Shown: piece after piece, positions 52,276 through 59,983 of the stretch
How positions within the stretch are numbered: the first letter of the stretch is position 1
Layout of the letters: every line of letters begins with the position of its first letter
Assembly (NCBI GenBank): GCA_017406955.1
Contig: JAFQXM010000001.1
Span: forward strand, 1 to 64,000
DNA: 64,000 nt
Direction: 5' to 3'
Source: Bacilli bacterium
GTDB taxonomy: Bacteria > Bacillota_I > Bacilli_A > RF39 > UBA660
Made by a program: the position numbers and the translations under genes
Notes under the pieces: model-generated
The model's database searches: none
The model's input: only the letters and a program-made list of their open reading frames with translations
Told to the model about the DNA's origin: nothing

Positions 52276-53461
52276 CTATTTGCATATATTATCAGATTGA
52301 TTGAAACTATCTTTTGAGAAAGTTCTTCTTATTATTTTTTCAGGATTACATGCATTTATAAATTCTATTGTTTGTTGTTCTAAATCTTTAATTTCAAAAT
52401 TAAATTCATGTTTACCTTCTAATATTTCTTTTATGTTAGTTGCTGCCCATTTCACAAAATTTACTGGAACTCCTTGGGCTATGCATTGAATATAAGGTGC
52501 TTTAGAATCATTTACAAATTCAAATTCTTCAGGATAGCCCATAAGTCTAGCATATTCTCTAACTGTTAATGGTCTATTGTATGCCGGATGAATAAATTCA
52601 ATTACTGATGCTAAACTAGGAGCTACAGAATCTAATTTTAATCTACTAGGAGACTTTTCAAATGCTCCTTTTCCAGCTTCTAACTTTTCTTTTAACTTAA
52701 TAATAGTTTTAACTTTATCTTCTGGTACTCCCATAAGTTGTAATGACTCTTTAGAATATTTAGCTAAAGCCGTCATAATAGATTCTCCAGGAGATACTTG
52801 ACCATAAAATTGTTCTAAATCTTTACAAGTTCTTTCTGGAACTAATTCATCTTCTGAAACTGATATTTTATCGTCAAATTTAGCAAATATATCTCCCACA
52901 GTTACTCTATGACTTTCATAATTTAATTCAGGTATTCCTAAGCATATTTCTTTCTTAAAGCCTAATATCATAGTTCTTTGTCTTTTCATAGGAACTTCAT
53001 GATTACCAGCATAGTCTCTTAATATTATTATGTAATATTCACTACCTAAAGTTGAAACTAAATAATCTAATATAACTTTACCTCTACTAATTAAAGTAGG
53101 AGCATTCTCCATTAAAAATGATTTCGGTTCTACGTAATTCACCATATTTATAAAATTGTACATATATTTATTTACTTCATTGTTAGCTGAAGCATTTCTA
53201 TTTATATTAGAAAGTCCGACTACATGGAGGATTACCGAATAATAAGTCATATTTTTGTTGATGTAGATAATTCTTATATGTAGTATCATCCCATTGTTCT
53301 GGCTTTATAATCGGTATTTCTGGATAGTTGTGTATAAAATGCTTAGCATTCTTTTCATTCATATCATTAGTTAATTCTAAAACTCTATCTACTTCAAATC
53401 CAGCTCTCATTACTCCTATAGACATACTTCCACAAAATACATACATTCCTAACGCTTTCAT
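52276..53461 (-). CDS. Cytosine-C5 DNA methyltransferase requiring one +1 frameshift at CGG (recoded)
   Basis: Read conventionally, two overlapping pieces appear. Skipping the C of CGGA at 53218 joins them into a 394-residue enzyme. The join is inside the catalytic motif IV: NPPCS-G-LSN, where family members have PPC[QS]G. Other C5-MTase motifs are FCGSMSIGVMRAGFEV (I, SAM binding), MENAP (VI, ENV type), RQRTMILGF (VIII, QRRxR type), RPLTVREYARLMGYPEEF (IX) and QGVPVNFVKW (X). It methylates cytosine in DNA, protecting it or priming further modification. The tight fit of the join to the catalytic glycine argues against simple decay. Confidence 0.85.
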
Positions 53462-53470
53462 AGTTACCTC

Positions 53471-53791
53471 CTATATAAATTTTGCACCTGTTTGTATTCC
53501 AGTATCTATCTCTTCTTTTTTCTCTTTATATCTAATATCTAAGCTTAATACTATTGTATGAGGAAACTCCTCATCTCTTCTAATTTTTAAGTCAGTTAAC
53601 TCTACATCTAGAACTTTATCAGACAAATGCAAATTGTAATTTGGGTCTGCAAAATTAGTATATTTTACTTCATATATGTCTGTATCTGTTTTAATTCTTA
53701 CTATATCATGCTCTAATAATTTAAAAGCCATACCTCCAAAGTCTACTGCTCCATTTTTATTTATATGATATCTTAACTCATTTATTGTCAT
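53471..53791 (-). CDS. Unknown beta-rich protein, 106 aa
   Basis: 106 residues, mainly strands (VDFGGMAFKLLEHDIVRIKT, KVLDVELTDLKIRRDEEFPH). It overlaps the Mre11-like gene by 14 bases and precedes the methyltransferase, so it belongs to the nucleic-acid operon. No family recognised. Confidence 0.45.
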   Translation of the reverse strand: MTINELRYHINKNGAVDFGGMAFKLLEHDIVRIKTDTDIYEVKYTNFADPNYNLHLSDKVLDVELTDLKIRRDEEFPHTIVLSLDIRYKEKKEEIDTGIQTGAKFI

Positions 53792-54812
53792 TATTTCCTC
53801 CTTCTATAAAGCCATAAGTATTCAAATACTGTTTTATAATATTAACTATGTCATAGTATCTATCTCCAAAGACTTCTTTTCCTCTAGCTTCTTGAGATTT
53901 AATAAACTTATAAATACCTATAGACTTATCATAACTATTCATATTTTTCAATATACTTTCTACATTTACATCTAATTCTTTCTCTAAAATAACTTTTTCT
54001 TTAAATACTTCTTGACCTGGAGCTACTGGTATCTGCTCATATTTCCAAGATAAATCTTCTGTGTTAAATACTGCTACTTGAGGTATTCTATTAACTTGAC
54101 AAGTATGTGAAGTACCTCTCATTAAACTACCTGGTCTAATTATTTTAGTTCTTCTATTATAAGCTAATGGATTATCTATTTCTAATATGCTATAAGGAGT
54201 GTGGTCATGACCTAAAACTACAGCATCATATTTACCTAGTTGATTATTTATAGCATCTATAGTTAAATTCTCATTGCCTTTAGTACCATAAAAACTATCT
54301 TCAAAAAATGAATGAGCTACTATAATATTATAACATCCGCTTGGATTTAATAATTGAGGAAAATCTTTACTGTAGTCTACTCCATAAATATTTAAAATCA
54401 TCGTAGTAACTGTACTACTGTTACTAGTACTTCCAGTTAAAACTTTAATAGGTATCTGTAAAGTATCTAAATGTTCTACTCCAGCTTTTAATAAATTATC
54501 TAATATTGTAGTGTTATTAACATCTTCATTTCTAAAATACATATCATGATTTCCTACAATAGTATAGGTTTTTCTAGTATTCATTAAATCTATAATGTCA
54601 TTATAAAATTTAGGAGTTCCAGCCATCATAGATAAAGCTGATGAATGAAATACGTCTCCTGTAATTATTACTATGTCATCTTCATTTGCTAATTCATTGT
54701 ATATGTAATTTAGCTTCTTATATTGTAGTTCTCTATACTCTTCATTAGTCTCTTTACGAGAACTTGGACAGTTTGCTGTTAAATGAGTATCACCAACAAA
54801 TATTATTTTCAT
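53778..54812 (-). CDS. Mre11/SbcD-like recombination nuclease (T4 gp47 type), 344 aa
   Basis: The five calcineurin-like metallophosphoesterase motifs are present: VGDTH (D8, H10), IITGDVFHSS, TIVGNHDMYF, VAHSFFED and VLGHDHTPY. With manganese these form the two-metal nuclease centre of SbcD/Mre11/gp47. The C-terminal ~100 residues are helical, for binding the SbcC/Rad50 partner. The SbcC-like pieces are 7-9 kb upstream in the same orientation. It processes DNA ends for recombination-dependent replication. Confidence 0.88.
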   Translation of the reverse strand: MKIIFVGDTHLTANCPSSRKETNEEYRELQYKKLNYIYNELANEDDIVIITGDVFHSSALSMMAGTPKFYNDIIDLMNTRKTYTIVGNHDMYFRNEDVNNTTILDNLLKAGVEHLDTLQIPIKVLTGSTSNSSTVTTMILNIYGVDYSKDFPQLLNPSGCYNIIVAHSFFEDSFYGTKGNENLTIDAINNQLGKYDAVVLGHDHTPYSILEIDNPLAYNRRTKIIRPGSLMRGTSHTCQVNRIPQVAVFNTEDLSWKYEQIPVAPGQEVFKEKVILEKELDVNVESILKNMNSYDKSIGIYKFIKSQEARGKEVFGDRYYDIVNIIKQYLNTYGFIEGGNNDNK

Positions 54813-55096
54813 TTACATTCCTCTCTTTCTCTAATTATATTGTCTAAAACTTGTATTCTGTTAATAAGAGCTTTAGTATCATTATATAATATTATGTTAT
54901 CTTCATCTATAAAGTCAGCTCCTTCAGAGTTTACCATATATCTTATTTTATTGTCTTCTCCTACAGATATTTCTATTATAGTATCAGAATATACAGTTAC
55001 TTCTCCAGAAGGTCCTTGAAAATGGTCAGTATAAATAGATTGCTCATATACTATCCAAACTCTATCTCCCACATTATATTTTGTTTCTATCTGCAT
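54809..55096 (-). CDS. Small SH3-like unknown protein, 95 aa
   Basis: Starts MQIETKYNVGDRVWIVYEQ, an SH3-like 'y.vGD.Vw' strand, then YSDTIIEISVGEDNKIRYMV, and a C-terminal helix (ALINRIQVLDNIIREREECK). Such modules bind nucleic acid or protein. It overlaps the Mre11-like gene by four bases (coupled). Function unknown. Confidence 0.45.
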   Translation of the reverse strand: MQIETKYNVGDRVWIVYEQSIYTDHFQGPSGEVTVYSDTIIEISVGEDNKIRYMVNSEGADFIDEDNIILYNDTKALINRIQVLDNIIREREECK

Positions 55097-55097
55097 G

Positions 55098-55289
55098 TTA
55101 TAAACCTCTCTTTATTAGTTGTTCTTCAAAATGTTGGTCACATTTTACTGTAGTTGAAAAATGATTATAATCTTCACCTTCTGTAAAGTATTTTGCTTTC
55201 GTATCTTGTATTATTTTACTATAAGCTTCTTTTAATCTACAAACATTTTTATGCATACAAGTTTCACATTTATCTGTATATACTTTCAT
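55098..55289 (-). CDS. Small zinc-motif protein, 63 aa
   Basis: The frame reaches 55304, but GGAGG at its beginning is the binding site for ATG 55289 (Met-Lys-Val-Tyr-Thr-Asp-Lys). The motif CETCMHKNVC and a later VKCDQHFEEQ give Cys residues suited to one zinc. Unrecognised otherwise; it lies next to nuclease genes. Confidence 0.5.
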   Translation of the reverse strand: MKVYTDKCETCMHKNVCRLKEAYSKIIQDTKAKYFTEGEDYNHFSTTVKCDQHFEEQLIKRGL

Positions 55290-55294
55290 TAAAT

Positions 55295-55624
55295 TTACCT
55301 CCAATCTTCCAATAATGGTAATTCTTTTACTTTATCTTTAGGGAATGTTAATTCCTCTACTGATAAACTTGGTTTTATAACTAAAACTCTAGATACGCCA
55401 GATTTAGTTTTAATTTTTAATACTTCCCCTTCTTTTAAAAATCTATCTGTTTTATAAGTATACTTAGTAGCATTACCATAAATTTCTACTCTAAAATCAG
55501 CATTTTCTAATATTCTAGGGTCATCAAAAGGATACCATTTGTTTTCGAAAATCACAGATATATAATTATATATCTTTGGTTCCTCATTTAATTCTGATTC
55601 ATTCTCGTTATTTTCTGTTACCAT
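55295..55624 (-). CDS. Unknown protein, 109 aa
   Basis: Acidic N-terminus (TENNENESELNEEPK) then a beta-barrel-like region (YISVIFENKWYPFDD, YKTDRFLKEGEVLKIKTKSG, SRVLVIKPSLSVEEL). The strand pattern could be an OB or SH3-like fold. It ends six bases upstream of the next start. No function assigned. Confidence 0.45.
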   Translation of the reverse strand: MVTENNENESELNEEPKIYNYISVIFENKWYPFDDPRILENADFRVEIYGNATKYTYKTDRFLKEGEVLKIKTKSGVSRVLVIKPSLSVEELTFPKDKVKELPLLEDWR

Positions 55625-55625
55625 T

Positions 55626-56614
55626 TTATACTCCTCCTAAGTTATATTCTTTAACAAATTTTCTAAATCCCCAAAGTTCAAATTCTTCAGTTATTATATT
55701 AAATGCATTATCTACTAACGCTTCATCTTCTACATTAAATGATATTTTAGACAGCTTCATAATTCTATAGTTATTATAGAGTTTAGTAAAAGTCTCTCTG
55801 TCATTAACTATTTGATTTAACCACTTTTCATGAGATTTTTTAGTAATTCTATGCTCTAAATGCTCTAATAACAAAGCTGCTAAATTGTCTTCTTTTTTAA
55901 CCATCCAAAAATCATAATAGTCTTGACATAACTCTTTAAGTAAATCTTTAGGGAATCTCTTTATAGGAGCATCTAGATTATCAGAACCATCTCCTTTAAA
56001 TGCTCTATAAAATGGTAAACATACTGGTTTTATATCTTCAAAATTCTTTTTATAATACTCAGAATCTGAAGTAACTATCTCTTGAGGTCCTTTAAGTGTA
56101 AATTTATGTGCTATAGTTATAAATTCATCTAAAGATTGACATAAATCCTTATCAGTAGATAATATGTAACAATGTATGTTATTCTCACTACAATGTTTAG
56201 CTGCAGAAAACATTATATCATCTGCTTCATAGTTAGTTCTAGATAAAACATGTACATTCTGTAGTTCACTTATTAAAGGGTTTATAGCTCTATCTAATAA
56301 GTCATGTATACTTATGCCTCCATCTTCTGAATGTCTGTTTGCTTTATAGTTCTCATTTAAATTTTGTCTAAAATTAGATTGTAAATCTCTACATAAATAA
56401 ACTTCATAATTTAAAGTTAATAACGTTTTAATGTTTTGACATATACCAAATAAATGTCCGTTAGGTATACCTTGAGATGTTTTAAATTTATCTGGCGTAA
56501 ATACAAAAGCGCTTCTATATGCAATATTGCTTAAAGGTCTACGAAAACAGGTATTCTTTTATTTTGATTATATCTTTCTATTATATAATCTTCATTATAA
56601 CAACTATTATTCAT
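55626..56614 (-). pseudogene. 5'-3' exonuclease / flap nuclease, frame broken after residue 27 beside a homing endonuclease
   Basis: Starting at ATG 56614 (AGAGGTG upstream), 27 codons encode …NKRIPVFVDL and stop at TAA 56531-56533. The rest of the enzyme continues in another frame: SNIAYRSAFVFTPDKF, YEADDIMFSAAK, ILSTDKDLCQSL, GDGSDNLDAP. These are FEN/RNase H (T4 RNase H, exo) motifs: the first catalytic Asp (VFVDL), E-x-DD, D-x-D and G-x-SDN. Joining needs a -1 (or +2) shift, unlike the +1 CGG sites. A nearly intact copy of the 5' end lies on the far side of the homing gene (57395-57490). Likely endonuclease-insertion damage with sequence duplication. Recoding or an alternative start cannot be excluded. 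Confidence 0.65.
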
Positions 56615-56623
56615 AGATAATCA

Positions 56624-57361
56624 TCACCTCTTTCTTGGTCTAACTGCTCCAAATCTCCAATCTTTATTATTAGATAGAAAGTTCAAAGCGTCTTCTTTTT
56701 TCATAAATTTATTTTCTTTTTCATTGGTAATCCATACTCTTCCAGTGTTACTCTTAGATGTGTTATTTCCTATTTTATTTTTATGTTCTTCTGATAGTGT
56801 TCTTCCTAGTAATGGAGAGGGACTATTTTTATATCTGTTTTTTTCTCCAATAGATATTTTATTTTTATGTTCTTCTGATAATGTTCTTCCTAACAAGTGT
56901 TGTCTATTCAATTCTCCCACTCTTTTTCTAACATCTTCCGGAAGTATTATACCTAAACCCTTTCCTTTTCTACTTTCTGATATTTTTCTTCTATGCTCTT
57001 CTGTAAATATTCTACCAGAATTAGCTTTAGATATTTTATCTTTTGTTTCTTGCGATACTTTATAGCCAAGTTTTCTAGGTTTACCCCAAAAGTATCCACC
57101 TCTAGCTACATTATAATAATTTTTATCTTTTACTGCATTATAAAACTTAATCCAATAAATTTCTTGCTCATTAAGTTCTTCCTTGCTATAGCATTCTTCT
57201 ATAATTCTCACATCAAAATTTTCTTTACCATACTTCTCTACTGCTTTAGCTATTATTACACCGCTACCTAAATATTGTTTATTCAACTTAGAAGACTTAT
57301 GCTGACCTATATATTTTTTACCATTTACTAAATTAGTTGTTTCATAAATATAACCATACAT
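56624..57361 (-). CDS. GIY-YIG homing endonuclease with NUMOD3 repeats, 245 aa
   Basis: GIY-YIG domain at the N-terminus (GYIYETTN, then KKYIGQ at 15-20, and EQEIYWIKFYNA with the catalytic Glu region). Four or five NUMOD3 DNA-binding modules follow ('G..fteEh+.KIS...' as SGRIFTEEHRRKISESRKG and LLGRTLSEEHKNKI). These endonucleases cut a defined site and insert themselves. The gene lies inside the 5' nuclease gene, between two copies of that gene's 5' end, with too little flanking sequence (~50 and ~80 bases) for a group I intron. It is best seen as a free-standing homing gene that invaded an exon. GGAGGTAATATATA precedes the ATG. Confidence 0.9.
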   Translation of the reverse strand: MYGYIYETTNLVNGKKYIGQHKSSKLNKQYLGSGVIIAKAVEKYGKENFDVRIIEECYSKEELNEQEIYWIKFYNAVKDKNYYNVARGGYFWGKPRKLGYKVSQETKDKISKANSGRIFTEEHRRKISESRKGKGLGIILPEDVRKRVGELNRQHLLGRTLSEEHKNKISIGEKNRYKNSPSPLLGRTLSEEHKNKIGNNTSKSNTGRVWITNEKENKFMKKEDALNFLSNNKDWRFGAVRPRKR

Positions 57362-57394
57362 TATATATTACCTCCTAATGTAATATATAACTTA

Positions 57395-57490
57395 TCATAA
57401 AATGTCTATATTGCTCAAATCTATAAATACAGGTATTCTTTTATTTTGGTTATATCTTTCTATTATATAATCTTCATTATAGTTTTCCAA
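57395..57490 (-). pseudogene. Detached 5' end of the flap nuclease gene (31 codons)
   Basis: TTG 57490 after AGGAGGTAATTTAA begins Met-Glu-Asn-Tyr-Asn-Glu-Asp-Tyr-Ile-Ile-Glu-Arg-Tyr and continues NQNKRIPVFIDLSNI, the same as residues 5-27+ of the downstream copy but with the frame intact through Asp-Leu-Ser-Asn-Ile. It then diverges (Asp-Ile-Leu, TGA). This shows where the homing gene inserted: just after the first catalytic Asp. The stretch 57.49-57.62 kb that follows upstream holds no gene. Confidence 0.7.
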
Positions 57491-57624
57491 TTAAATTACC
57501 TCCTATGTACAAAAACTTGTCATAAATTTATATTCGCTTAAGTCTATATTTTTATTTATTTCTATATACTTTGATGAATTATTATCTTTATTATTTTTAA
57601 TATATTTAAATTCTAAATAACAAA

Positions 57625-57875
57625 TCACCATAAATCTTCTGAAAAAAGCTCTTTACTATATTTAATTCGTTCTTTATAGAGCTCTTTAGAAATTTGCTTA
57701 TATCTATATGCATATTCTAAAGCTTGAACTCTATTCAAGAAGTCTCCATCATCTGTAAGAAAACCTTGAATGCTATTTTATTAAAGAAACCTTTTTCATG
57801 AGAATTTATAATATTATTATGTCTTTTTCCAATATAAATCACTTTCTCTTTAAATATAGCCGATGCAATTATCAT
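57625..57875 (-). pseudogene. Small conserved phage protein with a frameshift in an A-run, 83 aa if repaired
   Basis: ATG 57875 (AGGAGGTGC upstream) reads MIIASAIFKEKVIYIGKRHN, then after HEKGFFNK the original frame stops soon. Shifting by -1 at an AAAA run continues NSIQGFLTDDGDFLNRVQAL and ends SEDLW at TGA 57625. The order 'IIaSAIk....vy.GkRH....', 'QGF.t..G.F..R..A...A', 'lySEDLW' is a familiar small-phage-protein family of unknown function. Missing one A in a homopolymer (real or sequencing) is the simplest explanation; it is not a CGG site. Confidence 0.55.
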
Positions 57876-57900
57876 AATAGCACCTCCTATAATAGTAGAT

Positions 57901-57928
57901 AAGAGAGGAATAAACTATTTCCTCTCTT
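57901..57928. other. Ten-bp hairpin at the end of the 64-aa gene
   Basis: AAGAGAGGAA / TTCCTCTCTT overlaps the last codons and stop of the 57915-58109 gene; no T-run follows on the minus strand. Confidence 0.5.
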
Positions 57929-58109
57929 CTATAAATAGTACCATTTCATATTCAGGTATTATATCTTCTTTTATAACTTCATAATCTTCTAACGAGTTTA
58001 TTGAAATTGTAAAATCATTACCTGAAGCCAATCTTATACTACAAGATAATGAACCTCCATCTTTAAGATGTTGTATTATCTCAGCTTCTGAAAAATCTTT
58101 TGCGTTCAT
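57915..58109 (-). CDS. Small unknown protein, 64 aa
   Basis: 64 residues, MNAKDFSEAEIIQHLKDGGS..., a helix followed by strands (LSCSIRLASGNDFTISINSL). GGAGGTAATAAG precedes the ATG. No family recognised. It is part of a run of small genes upstream of the homing-endonuclease region. Confidence 0.5.
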   Translation of the reverse strand: MNAKDFSEAEIIQHLKDGGSLSCSIRLASGNDFTISINSLEDYEVIKEDIIPEYEMVLFIEERK

Positions 58110-58178
58110 CTTATTACCTCCTATATTTATACTATGTTTATATTATATAATATCTTTTTAAGATTGTAAATAAGATTT

Positions 58179-58493
58179 CTAAAATTCTATAAGTCCTGAT
58201 ATCTGATCTACTATATTACCTAGTTTTACTTCTAATTCATCTATATTCATATAATCTTGAGTATTAGATACTGGATAGTCCCCAGATTCTCTATACTTAT
58301 CATAATCTTCCTCAGTTAAAACTTTACCATCTTTAACTACTATAATAGAGTCGTCATATATTTTTCTATTATATACTGCACTTCTAAAATTTATTAAATC
58401 ATATAGTGCAGAAGCTAGTTTATGTCTATTAACTACTAAATTAACCTCATCTCTATCTTCTATATCATCAAACTCAAAAGTAACTTTCGCCAT
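58179..58493 (-). CDS. Unknown phage protein, 104 aa
   Basis: Begins AKVTFEFDDIEDRDEVNLVV, continues RHKLASALYDLINFRSAVYN and ends in a charged helix (MNIDELEVKLGNIVDQISGL). The 'F.F.d.ed+.e......+..l..al.dl...R' pattern recurs in phage genomes in my experience, without a known function. It starts one base downstream of the deaminase stop region. Confidence 0.5.
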   Translation of the reverse strand: MAKVTFEFDDIEDRDEVNLVVNRHKLASALYDLINFRSAVYNRKIYDDSIIVVKDGKVLTEEDYDKYRESGDYPVSNTQDYMNIDELEVKLGNIVDQISGLIEF

Positions 58494-58494
58494 T

Positions 58495-59028
58495 CTAATA
58501 ACCTCCTGTAAGTTTTTTCTTATTTTCTACCCATTCATTTACGTTAAATGTTTTATATTCATACTTATCTAATCTTACAATTACTCTTTTTATTCCAGAG
58601 TTTATAATCATTCTTTTACATAATGCACATGGTTCTGGGTTATCTACATATTTTTTAATTTGTTGTGAAATATATGGAGAAAATGGAACGTTCTCTGCTC
58701 TTTTAGAAATAAACTGTTCTTCTAAACCTACTAAATATAAATCTGAATCTATCATCTGTTCTCTACTTGCATGAATTATACAATTTTGTTCTGCATGAAC
58801 AGATAAACAATTACTATAATCAGTGCCTCTTTCAGCTTTTTCTCTTAAACAGTAACCACACTCTAAACAGCTTTCTACTCCTCTACTAGCTCCATTAAAA
58901 CCAGTAGATATAATAGCATCATTTTTAACTATTATAGCTCCATATTTTCTCTTTAAACATGTTGAACGTTCAGTAACTGTTTCTGCAATATTTAAATAGT
59001 AATTTGTTTTATCTATTCTCTTATTCAT
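58495..59028 (-). CDS. dcd: Deoxycytidylate (dCMP) deaminase, 177 aa
   Basis: The frame extends to 59106, but GGAGG lies eight bases before ATG 59028 (Met-Asn-Lys-Arg-Ile-Asp). Zinc motifs are SVHAEQNCIIHA (HAE) and EPCALCKRMI (PCxxC), with an extra Cys cluster (CLECGYC) as in phage dCMP deaminases. It converts dCMP to dUMP, feeding thymidylate synthesis. In a phage that modifies cytosine it also helps remove unmodified dCMP. It overlaps the upstream gene by 8 bases. Confidence 0.88.
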   Translation of the reverse strand: MNKRIDKTNYYLNIAETVTERSTCLKRKYGAIIVKNDAIISTGFNGASRGVESCLECGYCLREKAERGTDYSNCLSVHAEQNCIIHASREQMIDSDLYLVGLEEQFISKRAENVPFSPYISQQIKKYVDNPEPCALCKRMIINSGIKRVIVRLDKYEYKTFNVNEWVENKKKLTGGY

Positions 59029-59719
59029 TATTATATTCCTCCAATAAATTTTTATATTTTTCTTCTTCCTCCATATAGAATATAGTTTTATTATGTTCTT
59101 TAGCAAATTCTATCTCAGACTTAGTTGATTCTCCTATATAATTATCTTTATTTATAACATATATAGCATCTGATATTCTAATTTTGTCCTTATGTATTTT
59201 ATCTAATTCTATTTTCTGTTTTTCTGTAATTTCAATATCAGTATTATGAACAAATACTCCTACAGATAAAACTATCCAACCTTCTAATGTTAATTCTTGT
59301 TGTTTTCTAATAAAGTCATCTTTAAACTTAGTACTACCGCAAAGAGTTATAACTTTATGTCCTCTAGGTCTATATTTTATTTTATCGAAAGATACTCCGT
59401 CTTTTTTCAGTTCTTCTAAATATTCTTCTGGTTTGTATTCTCCAGTTCTATATAAATCTAAAGTTACAAATAAGTCTTCCATAAAATCTGGAAGTGTCTC
59501 TGAATTAAGAAGAGTAGATTCACAATATTTAGCTGTATATGCTACTGCTATCATAAAGTTATCTATAGAATTAGCTAATTCATCTTGATATCTAGCTTCA
59601 TATTCTTTTCTTAAAAGAAAACTTATTTGATTTTCATAATTTTTTGCCCATTCAGCTAAATGTTTTTTGTCTTTCTCTCTTGCAGCTTTCTCTAATCTTC
59701 TTAACTCATTTCTATTCAC
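59021..59719 (-). CDS. Nucleoside 2-deoxyribosyltransferase-like protein, 232 aa
   Basis: The N-terminal ~110 residues are charged and helical. The C-terminal half is a Rossmann-like domain with VITLCGSTKFKDDFIRKQQE, WIVLSVGVFVHN, KIHKDKIRISDAIYVINKDN and YIGESTKSEIEFAKEHNKTI. This is the nucleoside 2-deoxyribosyltransferase/DUF4406 order (a CGS-type phosphate loop, 'D.+yvin....iG.st..Ei..A'). It may act on nucleotides in the dCMP pathway or be a sensor. It is coupled to dCMP deaminase. Confidence 0.6.
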   Translation of the reverse strand: MNRNELRRLEKAAREKDKKHLAEWAKNYENQISFLLRKEYEARYQDELANSIDNFMIAVAYTAKYCESTLLNSETLPDFMEDLFVTLDLYRTGEYKPEEYLEELKKDGVSFDKIKYRPRGHKVITLCGSTKFKDDFIRKQQELTLEGWIVLSVGVFVHNTDIEITEKQKIELDKIHKDKIRISDAIYVINKDNYIGESTKSEIEFAKEHNKTIFYMEEEEKYKNLLEEYNNE

Positions 59720-59720
59720 T

Positions 59721-59981
59721 TTAATCCTCCTCTACTATTACCCAATCATTAGAAAGCATATCTGCTTGACTAGCTAACCATCCTAATTGAACTCCAGAAG
59801 TTCCTACAAATGCAATAGCTGCATTACCTATGGTATCATGCTCTGCATTTACAACTTCTCCTTTTGTATTTATATAACTTATACCAGTTGCTAATTCTAT
59901 ATATTGATTTTTACCATTCCAACCTTCTCTTTTTACTTTATAACCTTCGTTTAAAGCTTTTATTGCATCTCCAAAATCCAT
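59721..59981 (-). CDS. tad2: Thoeris anti-defence 2 (Tad2)-like / DUF2829 protein, 86 aa
   Basis: Matches the DUF2829/Tad2 layout: MDFGDAIKALNEGYKVKREG, WNGKNQYIEL, a middle extension, then DMLSNDWVIVEED ('fgeAi..lk.G.kv.R.GWng+.....D.la.DW'). Tad2 binds cyclic-ADP-ribose-type signals made by the Thoeris ThsB protein and so blocks that defence. Length (86) is near the family norm (~90). It ends next to the deoxyribosyltransferase-like gene. Family is clear; the sponge function is inferred from the family. Confidence 0.75.
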   Translation of the reverse strand: MDFGDAIKALNEGYKVKREGWNGKNQYIELATGISYINTKGEVVNAEHDTIGNAAIAFVGTSGVQLGWLASQADMLSNDWVIVEED

Positions 59982-59983
59982 TG

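Noticed and set aside
2949-53461. CGG frame breaks as random sequencing errors
   Set aside because: Errors would not all be an extra C before GGA/GGT in coding frame and coincide with conserved glycines, while dozens of GGA/GGT codons preceded by in-frame C-ending codons (for example AAC GGT, TTC GGA) are unaffected. Raw reads should still be checked.
56545-57420. Group I intron carrying the GIY-YIG gene
   Set aside because: Only about 50 bases upstream and 80 downstream of the endonuclease gene are available, and the downstream part is itself a copy of coding sequence, too little for an intron core.
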